From: Paralithodes platypus
Taxonomy: Eukaryota > Arthropoda > Malacostraca > Decapoda > Lithodidae
Length of the DNA: 64,000 nucleotides
Assembly (NCBI GenBank): GCA_032716605.1
Contig: CM064502.1
Span: 36,494,395-36,558,394, forward strand
Direction of reading: 5' to 3'
Shown: piece by piece, positions 21,080 through 31,983 of the stretch
How the letters are laid out: each line of letters starts with the position of its first letter
Position numbering within the stretch: the stretch's first letter is position 1
Translations under genes and position numbers: made by a program
Notes under the pieces: generated by a model
What the model saw: the letters and a program-made list of their open reading frames with translations, nothing else
Database searches by the model: none
What the model was told of the DNA's origin: nothing

Positions 21080-21800
21080 TTAATGGTCGAAGGAGCCCAA
21101 AGGAGAAAAAAGATTGACAGAGTAAGAAGAAGGGTTAGGCGTTAGAAACAAGTAAAGAATGTTGGGCCGATCTCCGAAGCGATCTAGGATTCGGGTGGGT
21201 TGCTGAACTAACTGCTCTAGGTTATTTAGGATAGAAAAGACGTAGGCTAGTTCACCAGGTTGGTCAGTAGTGTGCGAGGAGAGCCATTGGCGGTGGTGAA
21301 CGTTGAAATCTCCTAAGATGGAGATATCTGAGAAAGGAGAAATGGATAGATTGAGTTTCACTTTTAGAGTTTAGATAGTCGAAGAATATGGGAAAGTCGG
21401 CAGAGTTAGGGGAAAGATAGACAGCACAGAAATATTTAGTATGAGAATGATGGGATAGTTTGAGCCATAAAGTTAAGAATTCAGAAGAGTCGAAATTGGG
21501 AACACGAGAGCAAGTGAGTTTGTTGTGCACATATGTACAACATCCACCTTTGGCTTTGAAACTAGGATAGAGAAAGTAGGAGGATACAGAGAAGGGGCTG
21601 CTGGCAGTTGCTTCAGACACCTGCGTTTCAATGAGGAAAAGAAGATCAGGTTTGTAGGAGGAGAGATGGTGTTCTACAGAGTGAACATTAGAGGAAAGTC
21701 CTCGAATGTTGCCAAAGTTGATAGTAAAAGTGACAGGCTGTGGTCCAGAGCATTTAGAGGGGTCGTTAGGGGAAAGTCAAGAGGGCGTGGGGGCATTTAT
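21080..21800 (-). pseudogene. LINE endonuclease (EEP) domain, broken
   Basis: Minus-strand blocks read NFGNIRGLSSNVHSVEHHLS and YKPDLLFLIET, then KAKGGCCTYV, then [19 protein letters not shown] and SFDH. This is the apurinic-like endonuclease of LINEs, with the metal-binding ET glutamate, the GDFNVHH segment and the terminal SDH (here SFDH). It nicks target DNA to prime reverse transcription. At least one frame change separates the blocks, near 21264-21361. The linker typical of this group (RRLWHFGAADWEVFRQYFF) follows at about 20900-21040. Confidence 0.75.
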
Positions 21801-22135
21801 GCCCCCCCCCCCCCCCCCCCCTCCTGGGGACTCAGAAGCTGGGCGTATGTTCATCATGATATTTTATTTTTTAAATTTTGATGTGGAAGAATGAAGTGTG
21901 GTGTGCATGTTTAGTGTAGTAAAGTGGATAGGAGGAGGAGGTGTGTGTGAGAGCTAGCTGGATTACTCTCAGTGTAAGTGAGGCACAAAGGAAATCAGTA
22001 AGAGAGGCCAAGCAAATGAAACAGGAGTTCCAGCGACACCTTATCAAACGTCTATAACCTCTCCTGGGTCTAGCCCTGCTCGATTGGTGCCTACAATCTC
22101 CCCCATATACAATATATATATATATATATATATAT

Positions 22136-22312
22136 GGAGGGAGCTGCACCAAGGGGTGGACCGAGGAAGACCTTGGATCGGACTATACATGCCGATCTCA
22201 AATCCAAGAACTCGACAAGTGAAGCAGCCCTTAACAGGGTTGCCTGGAACGCCGCTATTAGGACAAAAGACTGAAACTGCACGTATGTGTGGAACACTCA
22301 GTCTTAAAATGT

Positions 22313-22354
<42 letters not shown>
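22136..22354 (+). mobile_element. RTE-like LINE 3' tail fragment plus TA array
   Basis: GAGCTGCACCAAGG, GACCGAGGAAGACC, GGATCGGACTATACATGCCG and CAAGTGAAGCAGC match the reverse complement of 8620-8790. The LINE sequence ends at about 22314 and runs into a TA array. Confidence 0.75.
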
Positions 22355-22359
<5 letters not shown>

Positions 22360-22369
22360 CTGTACTGTA

Positions 22370-23053
22370 CAGGGTGTCCATAAAGTCTCTTTACAATTTA
22401 AAATATTTATTACAAAAGCAAATGAACAGACAAATATGTGGAAATTATTACAAAATGAGTAGATATTGATTTTTTTTTTTGCCTCATTTAGTACACCTCT
22501 ACATGGGCACCATTAGTTGCACGAAGCACATCAAGACGGTACTCAATTTCTTGCCATGTTCGCTGTAGCATAGCCTCATCAATGGTCGCAATGGCATCAG
22601 TGATCTATTGCTTTAGGTCAGTGATGTCCCGTATCTCTGTTCAATACATGATATCTTTAACATAACCCCATAGAATGAAGTCCAGGGGAGTGATATCTGG
22701 TGAACGAGGTGGCCAGGGAATCGGGCCATCCCTTCCAATCCACCGGTCTGTGAAAGTTTGATTTAGGAACTCACGAACACGCAGTCCCCAATGTGGTGGT
22801 GCACCATCTTGCTGATAAATGATGGTTGGTTGAAGGTCATCTAGTTGTGGTGCCACATATTCAGTCAAAAGGTCAATGTACAAAATTTCAGTAATGGTTT
22901 TCTTTTGGAAGAAAAATGGACCAACAGACAAATGCAATGTTATTAAAAACTTTGATAACCACCGAGTACATACAACAAATCTGATTAAAATATCTCTTCA
23001 ATTGCCTTGGTAATAATCTTTTTAAATTGTAAAGAGACTTTATGGACACCCTG
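22370..23053. mobile_element. mariner/Tc1-type element, internally deleted
   Basis: Inverted ends start CAGGGTGTCCATAAAGTCTC on both sides and match for at least 30 bp. TA flanks each end (22368-22369, 23054-23055). At 684 bp it is about half the length of an autonomous mariner. It keeps the 3' half of the transposase on the minus strand and has lost the 5' half. Confidence 0.9.
22488..22937 (-). pseudogene. mariner-type transposase, C-terminal half
   Basis: The minus-strand translation has IIYQQDGAPPHW, with the second catalytic aspartate, then WIGRDGPIPWPPRSPDITPL carrying the third, and DFILWGYVKD. A stop occurs in the ITDLKQ-ITDAIATIDEAMLQ segment. The frame ends at the native-looking NGAHVEVY stop at 22488. 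The first catalytic aspartate and the DNA-binding N-terminus are gone, so this copy cannot mobilise itself. It is a DDE/D transposase of the mariner type. Confidence 0.85.
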
Positions 23054-23055
23054 TA

Positions 23056-23320
23056 TATATATATATATATATATTCTGACATACGGAGCCCTGTATGTTA
23101 ATTTAAGAGTTAGAATTAGAGTTGAAGGAGCCAAACTACCCAAACGGTGAAGCAGACTAGCGAGCGACCAAGCGAGAGGGTAAATCAGCTCGTCCGCATA
23201 CCTGCACACCTGCGTGCGTCATAGGGGACCCTGCAAACTACCTCGATGACCGATGCTATGACGTATGATCGACGCCAGAAGCTGTGAGTGGACCAGGCAC
23301 CTGTTATGCGACTCGAGGAG

Positions 23321-23321
<1 letters not shown>
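23056..23321. other. No recognisable feature
   Basis: A short TA run at 23056-23073, then unique-looking sequence between the mariner element and the poly-A end of LINE B. Confidence 0.6.
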
Positions 23322-23354
<33 letters not shown>

Positions 23355-23766
23355 ACAATGAACGGAGGAAGGAAAAACACAGATAAAACAAAAAGGTCCA
23401 TGTGCCTAAAGGCATCCTCCATTCATAAAATGTTTGTAACAACTGGATTTAAACATTTGTTGATTGTAAGTTTGTGGAAAGCAATTCGAGGGAAGTGAAT
23501 TCCAAAGAGTAGTAGCTCTGGGGATAAATGAATTCTGATAAGCAGAAGTTCTGCATTGTGGAGGAGAAAGTGTAAATTCATGGGCGCTCTCAGCTGCCCT
23601 AGTTCTACGGGGAAAGATGTGGAGAGGCGGCACAATTGAAGCAAGTTCCTCGGAACAATTGCTGTGAAAATATCTGTAGAATAATGCAAGGGATGCAACG
23701 TTTCTTTGTATGGCTAATGTAGGAAGGTCCTGTGTGATTGCAGGGTTATTGATTAATCTAATAGCT

Positions 23767-24858
23767 TTATTTTGAATTTTGTCCAACTGCCTCAATGCAA
23801 CCACTCCACTTCCACCCCACAGAGGTGAACAGTAATCCATCTGAGAGCGCACATGACTTATATATTACGGCCAACTGCTCGTCAGTGAAGAATTCTCGAA
23901 CTCTGTACAGGAGTCCCAGTTTTTTAGAGGCATTCTTAGCAATGCTTCTAACATAATGTGTCCAGCTCAAGTTAGTAGTTAATGTTACACCGAGAATGTC
24001 AATACTAGGGGAAGTGGGAATATTTACATCATTAAAAAATATATGGGAGTCAGTGAGATTCTGTCGGTTAGAAAATTGAATGTACTTGGTTTTCTGTGCA
24101 TTAAAGGAAACTAGATTCTCTTGTCCCCATTCATTAATTCTAGAAAGGTCCCGGTTCAGAGAAATTGCAGTGTTTATTTTTGAATTTATAAGATCGGGTT
24201 GGGTGAAAGAATTGGTAAATGTGAAGGAACTGTGGAGTGTTGAGTCATCTGCGTAGGAATGTATTGGATTATGAGTGGTAGATATGAGATCATTGATATG
24301 AATGAGGAACAGAGTTGGGGCCAAAACTGATCCCTGGGGAACACCAGCATTTATTGAGTGAAATTGAGAATAAAGGCCATCTACCATTACACGTATTTTT
24401 CTGTTATGAAGATAAGAAGAAATTAGTGGAACTAATGATGCAAGGCCGTAGTGTGACATCTTCGACAATAAGGATTGATGCCAGACTCTATCAAATGCCT
24501 TTGATATATCCAGTGCTATTGTATGTGTTTCACCATGTTGGTCTGTAGCTTGGTTGATTTGATGCGTAAGAAGGCAAAGAATGTCTGCAGTTGATCGACA
24601 TCGTCTAAAACCATATTGCCTATCACTGATTAATTTATTATTCTCCAGATGCTTAATTATGTGATTATTTAATATAATTTCAAAAACTTTGCCAAGAGTG
24701 GAAGTTATAGCTATTGGTCTGTAGTTTGATGGATCTGAAGAGGCACCTTTTTTAGGAACTGGATGGATGTTTGCTTCTTTCCAGGGTACTGGGAAGCATG
24801 AGGTATGAGTACACAGACGGAAAATTTTGCCAATACAGGAGCGAGCACCAAGGAGCAA
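23767..24858 (-). pseudogene. LINE reverse transcriptase (family B)
   Basis: A 363-codon frame covering most of the RT. In order: NYRPIAITSTLGKVFE, DRQYGFRRCRSTAD, ALDISKAFDRVWH (first catalytic Asp), NAGVPQGSVLAPTLF, then HSYADDSTLHS (the catalytic DD) and LGVTLTTNLSWTHYV in the thumb. The active-site residues are intact. The frame is lost near 23840, where it should continue into the C-terminal QMDYCSPLWGGSG segment of another frame. The N-terminal segment with KAPGPDEIPPIVLKN (24711-24923) is also in another frame. Target-primed reverse transcription is the known role. Confidence 0.85.
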
Positions 24859-25068
24859 TTCTTAAGTACTATTGGAGGAATTTCATCTGGACCAGGAGCC
24901 TTATCTACTGAGAGATTCTGCAAAATAGTTTTGACATGTCTGGTGTGGATCTTAAGTGAGGGAATTTCAGGTGAATTAAAATTAAGTACAGGGACATCTT
25001 GATTTATTTTATCTAAGGTTCAGTTGGTGGAGAAAATATCTGCAAGAAGGTTAGCTTTACCTCGTGGG

Positions 25069-25641
25069 TCACTTACAAGATTGCCAGTCGGAGATTTTAA
25101 TGGTGGAATGGATGAAGCAGTAGTGAAGTTGGATTTTGAATGAGTTAAGAGTAGACCAAAATATTTTGTTATCATTTGGATTATTTAGAAGTTTATTTGC
25201 CTGCTTATGGAGAAAGTTTGATTTAGTTAGGTTTAATACAGTTTTGGCATGATTTCTGATGTTTCTAAAGTAATTAAAGGCTTCATGTGTTTTTGATCTT
25301 GTGTATGAATTGTAGGCTATTGCTTTTTGTTCAGTTACTCTAGCACAATTATGGTCAAACCACTTAGGTGAATTAGATCTTTTACTGTACTTTTGATGAG
25401 GAATAAAAGTTTCCATTCCAATTTTTACAAAATCTTGTATGTGGCTCAAGGTGGAGTGTGCATCATTAGAAAAGAAAGAGGTCCAGGGAATATCAATAAA
25501 GAAACCTTGAAGACCCTCCCAGTCTGCCCTATCGTAATGCCATTTAGTCACCAAAACAGGTTCAGAGTGGGAAGGTGTGGTAGGTGATAGACAGGTGGCC
25601 TGTATCAGACAGTGATCAGAAGATCCAAGTGGGGACCTCAC
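25069..25641 (-). pseudogene. LINE endonuclease C-terminus and linker (family B)
   Basis: A 190-codon frame beginning near the end of the endonuclease (SPLGSSDHCLI, with the catalytic SDH). It continues through the linker KWHYDRADWEGLQGFF, SPKWFDHNC and the helix-rich EAFNYFRNIRNHAK...NDNKIFWSTLNSF. It belongs with the RT at 23767-24858, from which frame breaks separate it. Confidence 0.8.
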
Positions 25642-25838
25642 TGTAACATCATAATTTTCTGAATTGGTTGTTCAAAATAAGTCCAGTAGGTGGGAATTAT
25701 GATTAAGATTATCTGGTACACGGGTGGGTTGGTTGACTAGTTGAATGAGATTAAATGAGTCTGCAAATAGCTCACATTCAAGACCAGCATCATCAGTCCT
25801 GGCTGAATGAGTGAGCCATTCAACATTATGGACATTAA

Positions 25839-26052
25839 GCTTAATTCAAGCTTATGATTGGAGCAGGCACCAACCCCCGCCTCCTGATTCGTTCCTACAC
25901 CATCATTGTTTAGTATATAAGACCCGAGTTGTGGGCATTCAAATCAGTCTCATTTGGAGTTGGGGAAGGTGAACTTGCAGCTGGAGGAAGACGGGGTGAA
26001 GTATTATAATGGGATTGTGACTGTCAGTCAGATTATATAAATGTGTGTTAAG
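25839..26052 (+). mobile_element. Gypsy-1 5' LTR, first part (split by BEL element)
   Basis: This stretch joins 34220 once the BEL element and one TTAAG copy are removed, and so forms the upstream part of the Gypsy-1 LTR. Its left edge is uncertain (25839-25857). It carries a plausible promoter (next entry). The 3' LTR of Gypsy-1 lacks this part because of a deletion. Confidence 0.6.
25914..25949 (+). promoter_or_regulatory. TATA box and initiator in Gypsy-1 LTR
   Basis: TATATAA at 25914-25920 followed about 30 bp later by TCAGTC (25944-25949), the arthropod initiator consensus. The spacing fits an RNA polymerase II start, as expected in an LTR. Confidence 0.6.
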
Positions 26053-26711
26053 TATGGCTAATTTAGATAAGTGGACTGTATATTTGATATTGAATAAGAA
26101 TTAACCATATAGAAATATAATTACCTTTTGATGAACTCAGCTGGTGATTGGAGGATGGCGGAAAATAGGCTAGATAACTGGAAGTGGTTAGTAAACAAAG
26201 TATGAAAAGAGGCTACAATAGGCTAGGATAGGCTAGATATTTACGTTAAGTTGTGCTAATTAACAAAGATGATGATGTAGTGACTATATGGAATATGAGA
26301 TGAAAAGTGAAGCAAAACACCTGGTGAAATAACTAGAAGAAAGAAGGCTTAGCGTGTGTAGCTGGGACGGAGGTTGGTTGGAGAGTGAGCGAGCGCGTTA
26401 TCTTCGTCTCTGTCGTGACATACCGCGCACGCGCATAACATATGGAAAATGTATCCCATCTTCATTACAATGAGATACTTATAAACAATCTTAAATAATA
26501 CACACATATATATATATATGGGAATTATAATCCTACAATACTTTCCCATATACTATTATAGAATAATATATTCTACCCAATCCTGGAACGTTCGACCAAG
26601 GTTATGGAAGCGTTCAACTTAAGACTACGGAAAGATACGTAACGCTACATCAACCCAGATTACGTAACATCGAGACTGTTCATACTAGTTTGAGTACACT
26701 AAGTATGGACA
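26053..26711 (-). repeat. BEL element 3' LTR
   Basis: In element sense it begins TGTCCATACTTAGTG and ends AATTAGCCATA. It is preceded in element sense by GTTGGTGGGAATA, a short purine-rich tract (plus 26712-26724). Near-identical to 33555-34214. Confidence 0.9.
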
Positions 26712-26748
26712 TATTCCCACCAACAGAAAATATACAAAATTTACATGA

Positions 26749-29604
26749 TTAGATTTGCCCGGAGGCAATCTTATCCCGCCAAGCTTGGGAGGATATCTGG
26801 GCTGCCTGTCGACGTGGGCGTTCGCCAGACGCGTCAACAGGCTGCGCCGAAGTAGAAGCCAGAGAGGGGACTTCAATGGATAACTGATCCGAGGGGGTGT
26901 CCTTGCGATCGAGGTCACCCTCAAGAGGATATAGTCGGACTGTTGGCCGTGTGATTACTCCAGTCCTGGTGCGAACCTTTGCTACCCGAACCTCACCATC
27001 ACGACCTGGTAATAACTCCTCTATCCGACCCAATTTCCAAAATGCGCGCGGGCCCTCCTCATGGATGGTTACCACGTCCCCTACCCTAGGCCAATGACCT
27101 TTTAATGGTGTTAGTTTATTCCTTTGCGCTTCCCTTAAAGTCAACAGATATTCTGTTGACCAGCGATGCCAAATATCTCGCGATAATTTACGAATATATT
27201 TGTAGCGGGCCGATATCACTTCCTTACTTATGTAGTCTGGATCTTCCATAGTATCCTCGTCATGCTCTTCTGGAAGATCCCGCAGTCTGTATCCACGTAC
27301 CAGTACTGAGGGTGTGATTGGGGTAAGGTCTTCCAAATCACCAGAAGCATAGTATAGAGGGCGATCATTTACGGTGGCTTCAATCTCCAAGAGAATGGTG
27401 TTGAGTTCCTCAATCGAGATGAGAGCTCTACCCAACACCTTTTTCAGACCCGCCTTCACGATGCCTATGGCTCTCTCCCATATGGCGCCAAACCAAGGCG
27501 CTCTGGCGGGAATGAAACGCCATTCGCATTTTACATCCGCTAGGCAGGTCTGAATCTTAGGATTGTTGCTCACTTCTTTGAGATATGTAGATGCCCCTAT
27601 GAAAGTCTTTGCATAGTCACTCAGCATGATACGTGGATATCCCGGTCTACTGCAGAATCTTCGGAAGGCATGTAGGAAGCTATCACAAGTGAGGTTGGTG
27701 ACCAGTTCCAGGTGAATTGCCCTGGTAACAGCACAAGTGAAAAGTATCATGTACACCTTAAGATTGGGTGAATCTTTCACAGGTATTGCTCCACTGTAGT
27801 CAACCCCGGTAACTTTGTAAGGGTCACCTGGGGTAGTTCGCAGGTTTGGTAAGGGAGGAATTCCGACGGGATCATAATGTGTTCCCTGTACTCTTCTACA
27901 CTTTAAGCATTTGCGAAGGACTTTCTTGACCACCTGCCTGATTCTAGGCACCCACCATCGTTGTCTTACATAGGTGACTATATGACCAACCCCATAATGA
28001 CAACAGAGTCGGTGACACCTATCGATGATAAGATGGGTGAAGGGATGATTGGGGGGCAGTAGTATTGGATACTTACTTGCCTCAGAGAGGGCTGCCAATC
28101 GTAATCTGCCTTCGCAATGTATCAAGTCCCCCTTCAAGTGTAAGCCCAATTGGTTGATCAGGTTATTCCTAGACTTTGTTCCCTTAACCAGTAATTTATA
28201 TTCCTGCGTATATATTTCTTGTTGACAGAGCTTATGTAATAATTGATCTGCAATTCTGATCTCCTTCACATTGAGGTAAGCACTACCTGTGGACACACCG
28301 TCCACAGGTAGTGTAATTTTTGCTTTTACATTTTCTACAAATCGTATCACCCATGCTGTAACACGTTGTAACTTTTCATAGCTGCTGAATCTATCCCACT
28401 CCCATAACCGTGTGTCTTCGTCAGGCACCGAGTCAATTACCGGTGCCACAATAGCAGTGTGTTGCTCGCTCAAATCTATATTTTCTGGCCATTCGTTGGG
28501 ATCATTAAGCCAGCATGGGCCATTCCACCACAACGCAGAAGATTTGAGAAATTTAGCAGATACACCACGAGTAATGCAATCACTTGGATTCTCTTTGGTA
28601 GACACATACCGGAACTGTGCGGTCGGGAGCAGGTTACGAATTTCGTCGACACGGTTGGTGACGTACACTGGTAGCTTCTTACGGCTATGTAACCAGTAGA
28701 GCGTAATTTGGCTGTCACTCCATACAACAATCTCAGAGACATTTAGCAAATTTTTAAAGGTTTCCTCTACAAAGTGAACGAGTCTAGCAGCCAACAGAAC
28801 TGCAGTCAGCTCTAATTTTGGGATGGAAAGGGATTTGATCGGGGCGACTTTCGCCTTCGCTATGACGAGACGGCTGCCACTTGTGTCAACAAAGTATATG
28901 GCGGTGCCGTACGCGACCTTGCTAGCGTCTGAGAAGACATGAATGGAAACAGGATGGTCCATGACAACTCTCCGAGGAAAATTAAAACCCTTACAGAGAC
29001 GAAGATCCGAAATAATGTCATCCCACTCCTGAACCAGATCGCCAGTCAAAACTTCATCCCATCCTAATTTTATCCTCCATAATTGCTGAAGGAATAATCT
29101 CGATTTGATCGACACCGGTAGAACTATCCCCAAGGGGTCAAAAAGTTTAGCCGTCATACTCAAGCAAATTCGTTTTGTAATCTGCGAATATTGCGCGTAC
29201 TGAACGCCGAATGAGAGGGTATCGGTGTCCGTATTCCAAAACAACCCTAGCACTCTAACATGTTCCTGCTGTACAGCCGCCACCCCATCCCGTTGGAGTA
29301 CAGTCCGCAAAACAGAATTATTAGTCGCCCATTCACGCAAATGTAGATGGGCGTCATTCATAATCTCTCGGACTACAGCGTAGGTATCAACCAGGAAATC
29401 TTCTTCATTTCCTGTACCCAGTAAATTGTCTATATACAACCCTGACCGAATCTGATGAATAATCTGCGGATCTGCACTGACATAAGACAAATGTTTCAAA
29501 ATGGTGGCGTTTAAAGGAATTGGGAACAAGTCGCTCCAAATAAAACTGCCCGGAACCGGTAACAAAGTAGGGGAGAATTCAGTTGCCTCGGATACTTGGG
29601 CCAC
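26749..29604 (-). pseudogene. BEL pol: RT C-terminus, RNase H, integrase
   Basis: A 951-codon frame. The true coding entry is by a frame change near 29511-29514, not the GTG at 29604. Early residues hold the RT active site, which reads YIDNLL (residues 57-62) where BEL elements have YVDDLL; one base change removes the second aspartate. Then comes KLFDPLGIVLPVSIKSRLF (Pao-specific) and an RNase H with SIHVFSDASK and VVWSDSQITLYWL. Integrase follows, with a HY...CLKCRRVQG zinc-binding region, VTGVDYSGAI (Asp), IMLSDYAKTF (Asp) and PWFGAIWERAIG (Glu). The C-terminus (HWPRVGDVV...GRIEELLPG) is the DUF5641-type tail. The protein would copy RNA and integrate cDNA. The YIDN change suggests this copy is inactive. 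Confidence 0.9.
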
Positions 29605-30368
29605 ATAAATCGCGTATAGTCCTGGTCGTCTTCATGGAGTCTTAACATGAGAAATGCCTTCTCAATATCAGACACCCAGGCATACTTACCGAGTCGAAAC
29701 CGAAGCAAAACCTGCGCCAAATCTGGCACCAGTGAGGGTCCAGTGTACAGGCAGTCATTAAGACTAGGATGACGTTCACTCATCTTGGCGGAACAGTCGA
29801 AGACAATACGCACTGGCGTAGTTTTGCTCTCCTTGACTACACCATGATGAGCCAAGTAATGCCCGGTATCCGATTTATCAAAAGGCACCTCTTCGATAAA
29901 ACCCCGGGACACCTGTTCCTTTATGACTTTTGAGTATTCCTCGCAAAAGTCAGGCTCCTTGAGGAATCTTTTCTGAAGTCCCCGAAGACGGCCTATGGCC
30001 AAGCCCTTGTTAGATGGCAGCTGATCCTTGGAATTGTTCCAGGGCAGTCTCACTTTATACTGTTGGCTGTCGGGATCGTAGGTAACGGTATCCTCGTACG
30101 ACGATAGTGCTTGACGCTCAACCAGTGAATATTCCTTAGGGGTTATCCCGATATGATCTAATTCCCACAAAACATTTAAGTCATTTTTGCATGGTGGAAT
30201 ATTGCCAGTGGATATGTATTCGTCCATTGGTGTTACTGCTACTTTCAATACAGTAATTACTTCTGTGCTGGAGCTTGTAGGCTGTGTCACATATGAACCA
30301 CTGATGGCGTACCCATACTTGGTAGGAAGCAGAATTAGGCTACCTGACCTTTTATACCCAGGTCGCAC
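29511..30368 (-). pseudogene. BEL pol: N-terminal RT region
   Basis: A 285-codon frame with PWNNSKDQLPSNKGLAIGRL, FIEEVPFDKSDTGHYLAHHG, TPVRIVFDCSAKM, NDCLYTGPSLVPDLAQVLLR and YAWVSDIEKAFLMLRLHEDD, which holds the first catalytic Asp. This is the standard BEL/Pao RT fingers-palm series. It ends early in ATCSQFL-stop, while the continuing RT is in the next frame. A T run appears one base short (CTTTAAAC), a one-base deletion near 29511-29514. At its start the frame also differs from gag, so a second one-base change lies near 30378. Confidence 0.88.
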
Positions 30369-31983
30369 TATATCGTAGTAATGATCCGCTTCCGATGAGC
30401 AGCTCCAGCTGATCTGTGTCCGTTGCGTGAGGATCGGCTAATTTTATGCCTTTACTTTGTAAACTAACCAGTTTAGACTTTAGGTCAATTTCACCTTTAT
30501 GGTCTGGCAATTCATCAACCACTATTGCGTCTAGATGATGAAATTTACCTCTGTGTTTGTATTGCAGTGCCACAACTTTATATTCCCTAGAGGCCTGTTT
30601 CCCGGTAAATCCGTGAAGACATAACTCCTCAGTTCCTTTAGAAATGTAGGAAAGGGAGGATAGAACAGAAGACTTCACAAAGGTCCTCTGAGAACATTGG
30701 TCAAGTAGCGATCTGATTTTAACACAATTATTATCCTTACCCTTTACCGGCAGCTGTACGGTGGGCAAGATTACTGTATTTTTACCTGTGGCAACGGACA
30801 TTGTAGTTGAAGTAGCAGCAGTATGCTCTCTCTTGGTGTTATCCTCCGCTGGTCTACTTTCTTTCCCTTGTTTTTGTGTACACAGGGAATGAAAGTGTTT
30901 GCCCTTACAAAACTTGCAGCTTCTTATGTTAGGATTAGTACAACCCGAATGGCCATGGTCTTTTGACAAGCACCCAGTGCAGAGACGTAGTTGACGGGCT
31001 CTTTTAACTTTAAGAGGCCCTGTCTTATACTTCATACACTTGTACCATAAATGATTGGTGCCACTACACAGAACACAGTTGAATTTCCTGTACTCACTCT
31101 GGGCGGTAAATGTTGCCGTAGCCATGGGTGTACCCCCTACTCTGTCTTGACCCGCCATATTGTACACTTCAGCCTGGAGGCAAGGAGTGAATTTCTTATA
31201 ATCCAGGCTCGAGTCTCCCATTTCCCGTTTTATGGTTTCTTTGAGTGGTGATGGTAACTTATTGACAAGAGTCACCACACAAAATTCCTCCAGACAAATA
31301 CCATGGCTAATGATTGACCTCATCACACTCTCTGTATTGGCATAGAAGTCCTTCAGGTCAGCTGTTTGGTGTTTGGGTGACACTAATTGAATGAATTTGG
31401 TAATATAAGCTGCCTTGATTCGATCTGGATGCCCATATGTCTCTTGCAGGAGCTCAATTGCTGGGGCATAGCTTGCACTTTCGATTATGAATCCTTCGAC
31501 TAGCTTATGTGCATCACCCTGAAGCTGACCCTTTAGATAGGTGAAGCGTTGTATATCTGTTAGGTCGGGATTGTCATGGATGGTACACTTGAACATCTCC
31601 CAAAATCCCGACCACATGGTGGCATCACCTTCAAATTTTGAGAGAGTAAGATGGGGTAATTTGACTGCGGATTTCTTTGGCTCTTTCCTGACCTCCTTCT
31701 TGACCTCTGTAATCAGGATCCCCTTCAGTGTGGCAACGATTACTTGTATGCCCTCCATATATAGGGTATCCTCTCTGATCACCTCGATATACTCGGCGTC
31801 CTCGCAAGTGTCGGCCAGGTCCTCCTGTGTGACCTCATACTTGTCAAGTTGCTTTTGAATACTGAGCAACCTGGCCTCCACCTCCACTCTAGACGCCGAA
31901 TCAAGGAATTCGTCAATATCAGAGGTCAAGACCGTCAAAGAGCCCTTAAGTCCAGCCCGACGCTTTTGTACACTTTTAGCCAT
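30352..31983 (-). CDS. BEL gag with zinc knuckles and protease domain
   Basis: A 543-codon frame from a proper ATG at 31983. Residues about 20-110 are charged and helical. Residues about 115-290 (LPHLTLSKFEGDATMWSGFW...PSPLKETIKREMGD) match the gag region of BEL/Pao elements (DUF1759 type). Cysteine clusters at about 305-375 (CVLCSGTNHLWYKC, CTGCLSKDHGHSGC, CKFCKGKHFHSLC) are zinc knuckles that would bind element RNA. The retropepsin-like domain (DUF1758 type) begins at RSLLDQCSQRTFV, where the catalytic triplet reads D-Q-C instead of the usual D-(S/T/Q)-G. The frame ends at 30352, just past the conserved LLIGS. Natively it continues into pol. Confidence 0.88.
   Translation of the reverse strand: MAKSVQKRRAGLKGSLTVLTSDIDEFLDSASRVEVEARLLSIQKQLDKYEVTQEDLADTCEDAEYIEVIREDTLYMEGIQVIVATLKGILITEVKKEVRKEPKKSAVKLPHLTLSKFEGDATMWSGFWEMFKCTIHDNPDLTDIQRFTYLKGQLQGDAHKLVEGFIIESASYAPAIELLQETYGHPDRIKAAYITKFIQLVSPKHQTADLKDFYANTESVMRSIISHGICLEEFCVVTLVNKLPSPLKETIKREMGDSSLDYKKFTPCLQAEVYNMAGQDRVGGTPMATATFTAQSEYRKFNCVLCSGTNHLWYKCMKYKTGPLKVKRARQLRLCTGCLSKDHGHSGCTNPNIRSCKFCKGKHFHSLCTQKQGKESRPAEDNTKREHTAATSTTMSVATGKNTVILPTVQLPVKGKDNNCVKIRSLLDQCSQRTFVKSSVLSSLSYISKGTEELCLHGFTGKQASREYKVVALQYKHRGKFHHLDAIVVDELPDHKGEIDLKSKLVSLQSKGIKLADPHATDTDQLELLIGSGSLLRYSATWV

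Larger units (their letters stand above)
19125..21840 (-). mobile_element. Jockey-type LINE (family A), degraded
   Basis: A minus-strand non-LTR retrotransposon with its 3' tail at the T-rich run near 19115 and its 5' part near 21840. In element order, an endonuclease region (21800-21080) precedes the linker and a badly degraded RT (20870-19200). A 475-bp MITE interrupts it at 19625-20099. A C-rich run at 21800-21821 lies near the 5' edge. Confidence 0.8.
23322..25838 (-). mobile_element. Jockey-type LINE (family B), best-preserved copy
   Basis: Minus-strand LINE. The T run at 23322-23348 is its poly-A tail. It runs through RT and the linker to the endonuclease, which is cut at about 25838 where Gypsy-1 LTR sequence begins. 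The last recognisable endonuclease block before the cut (25760-25838) reads LNVHNVEWLTHSARTDDAGL in element sense. The same family is found at 12757-16096. Confidence 0.85.

Noticed and set aside
26685..26924. Separate ORF at the BEL 3' LTR edge (minus)
   Set aside because: Out-of-frame overlap with the end of pol and the LTR.
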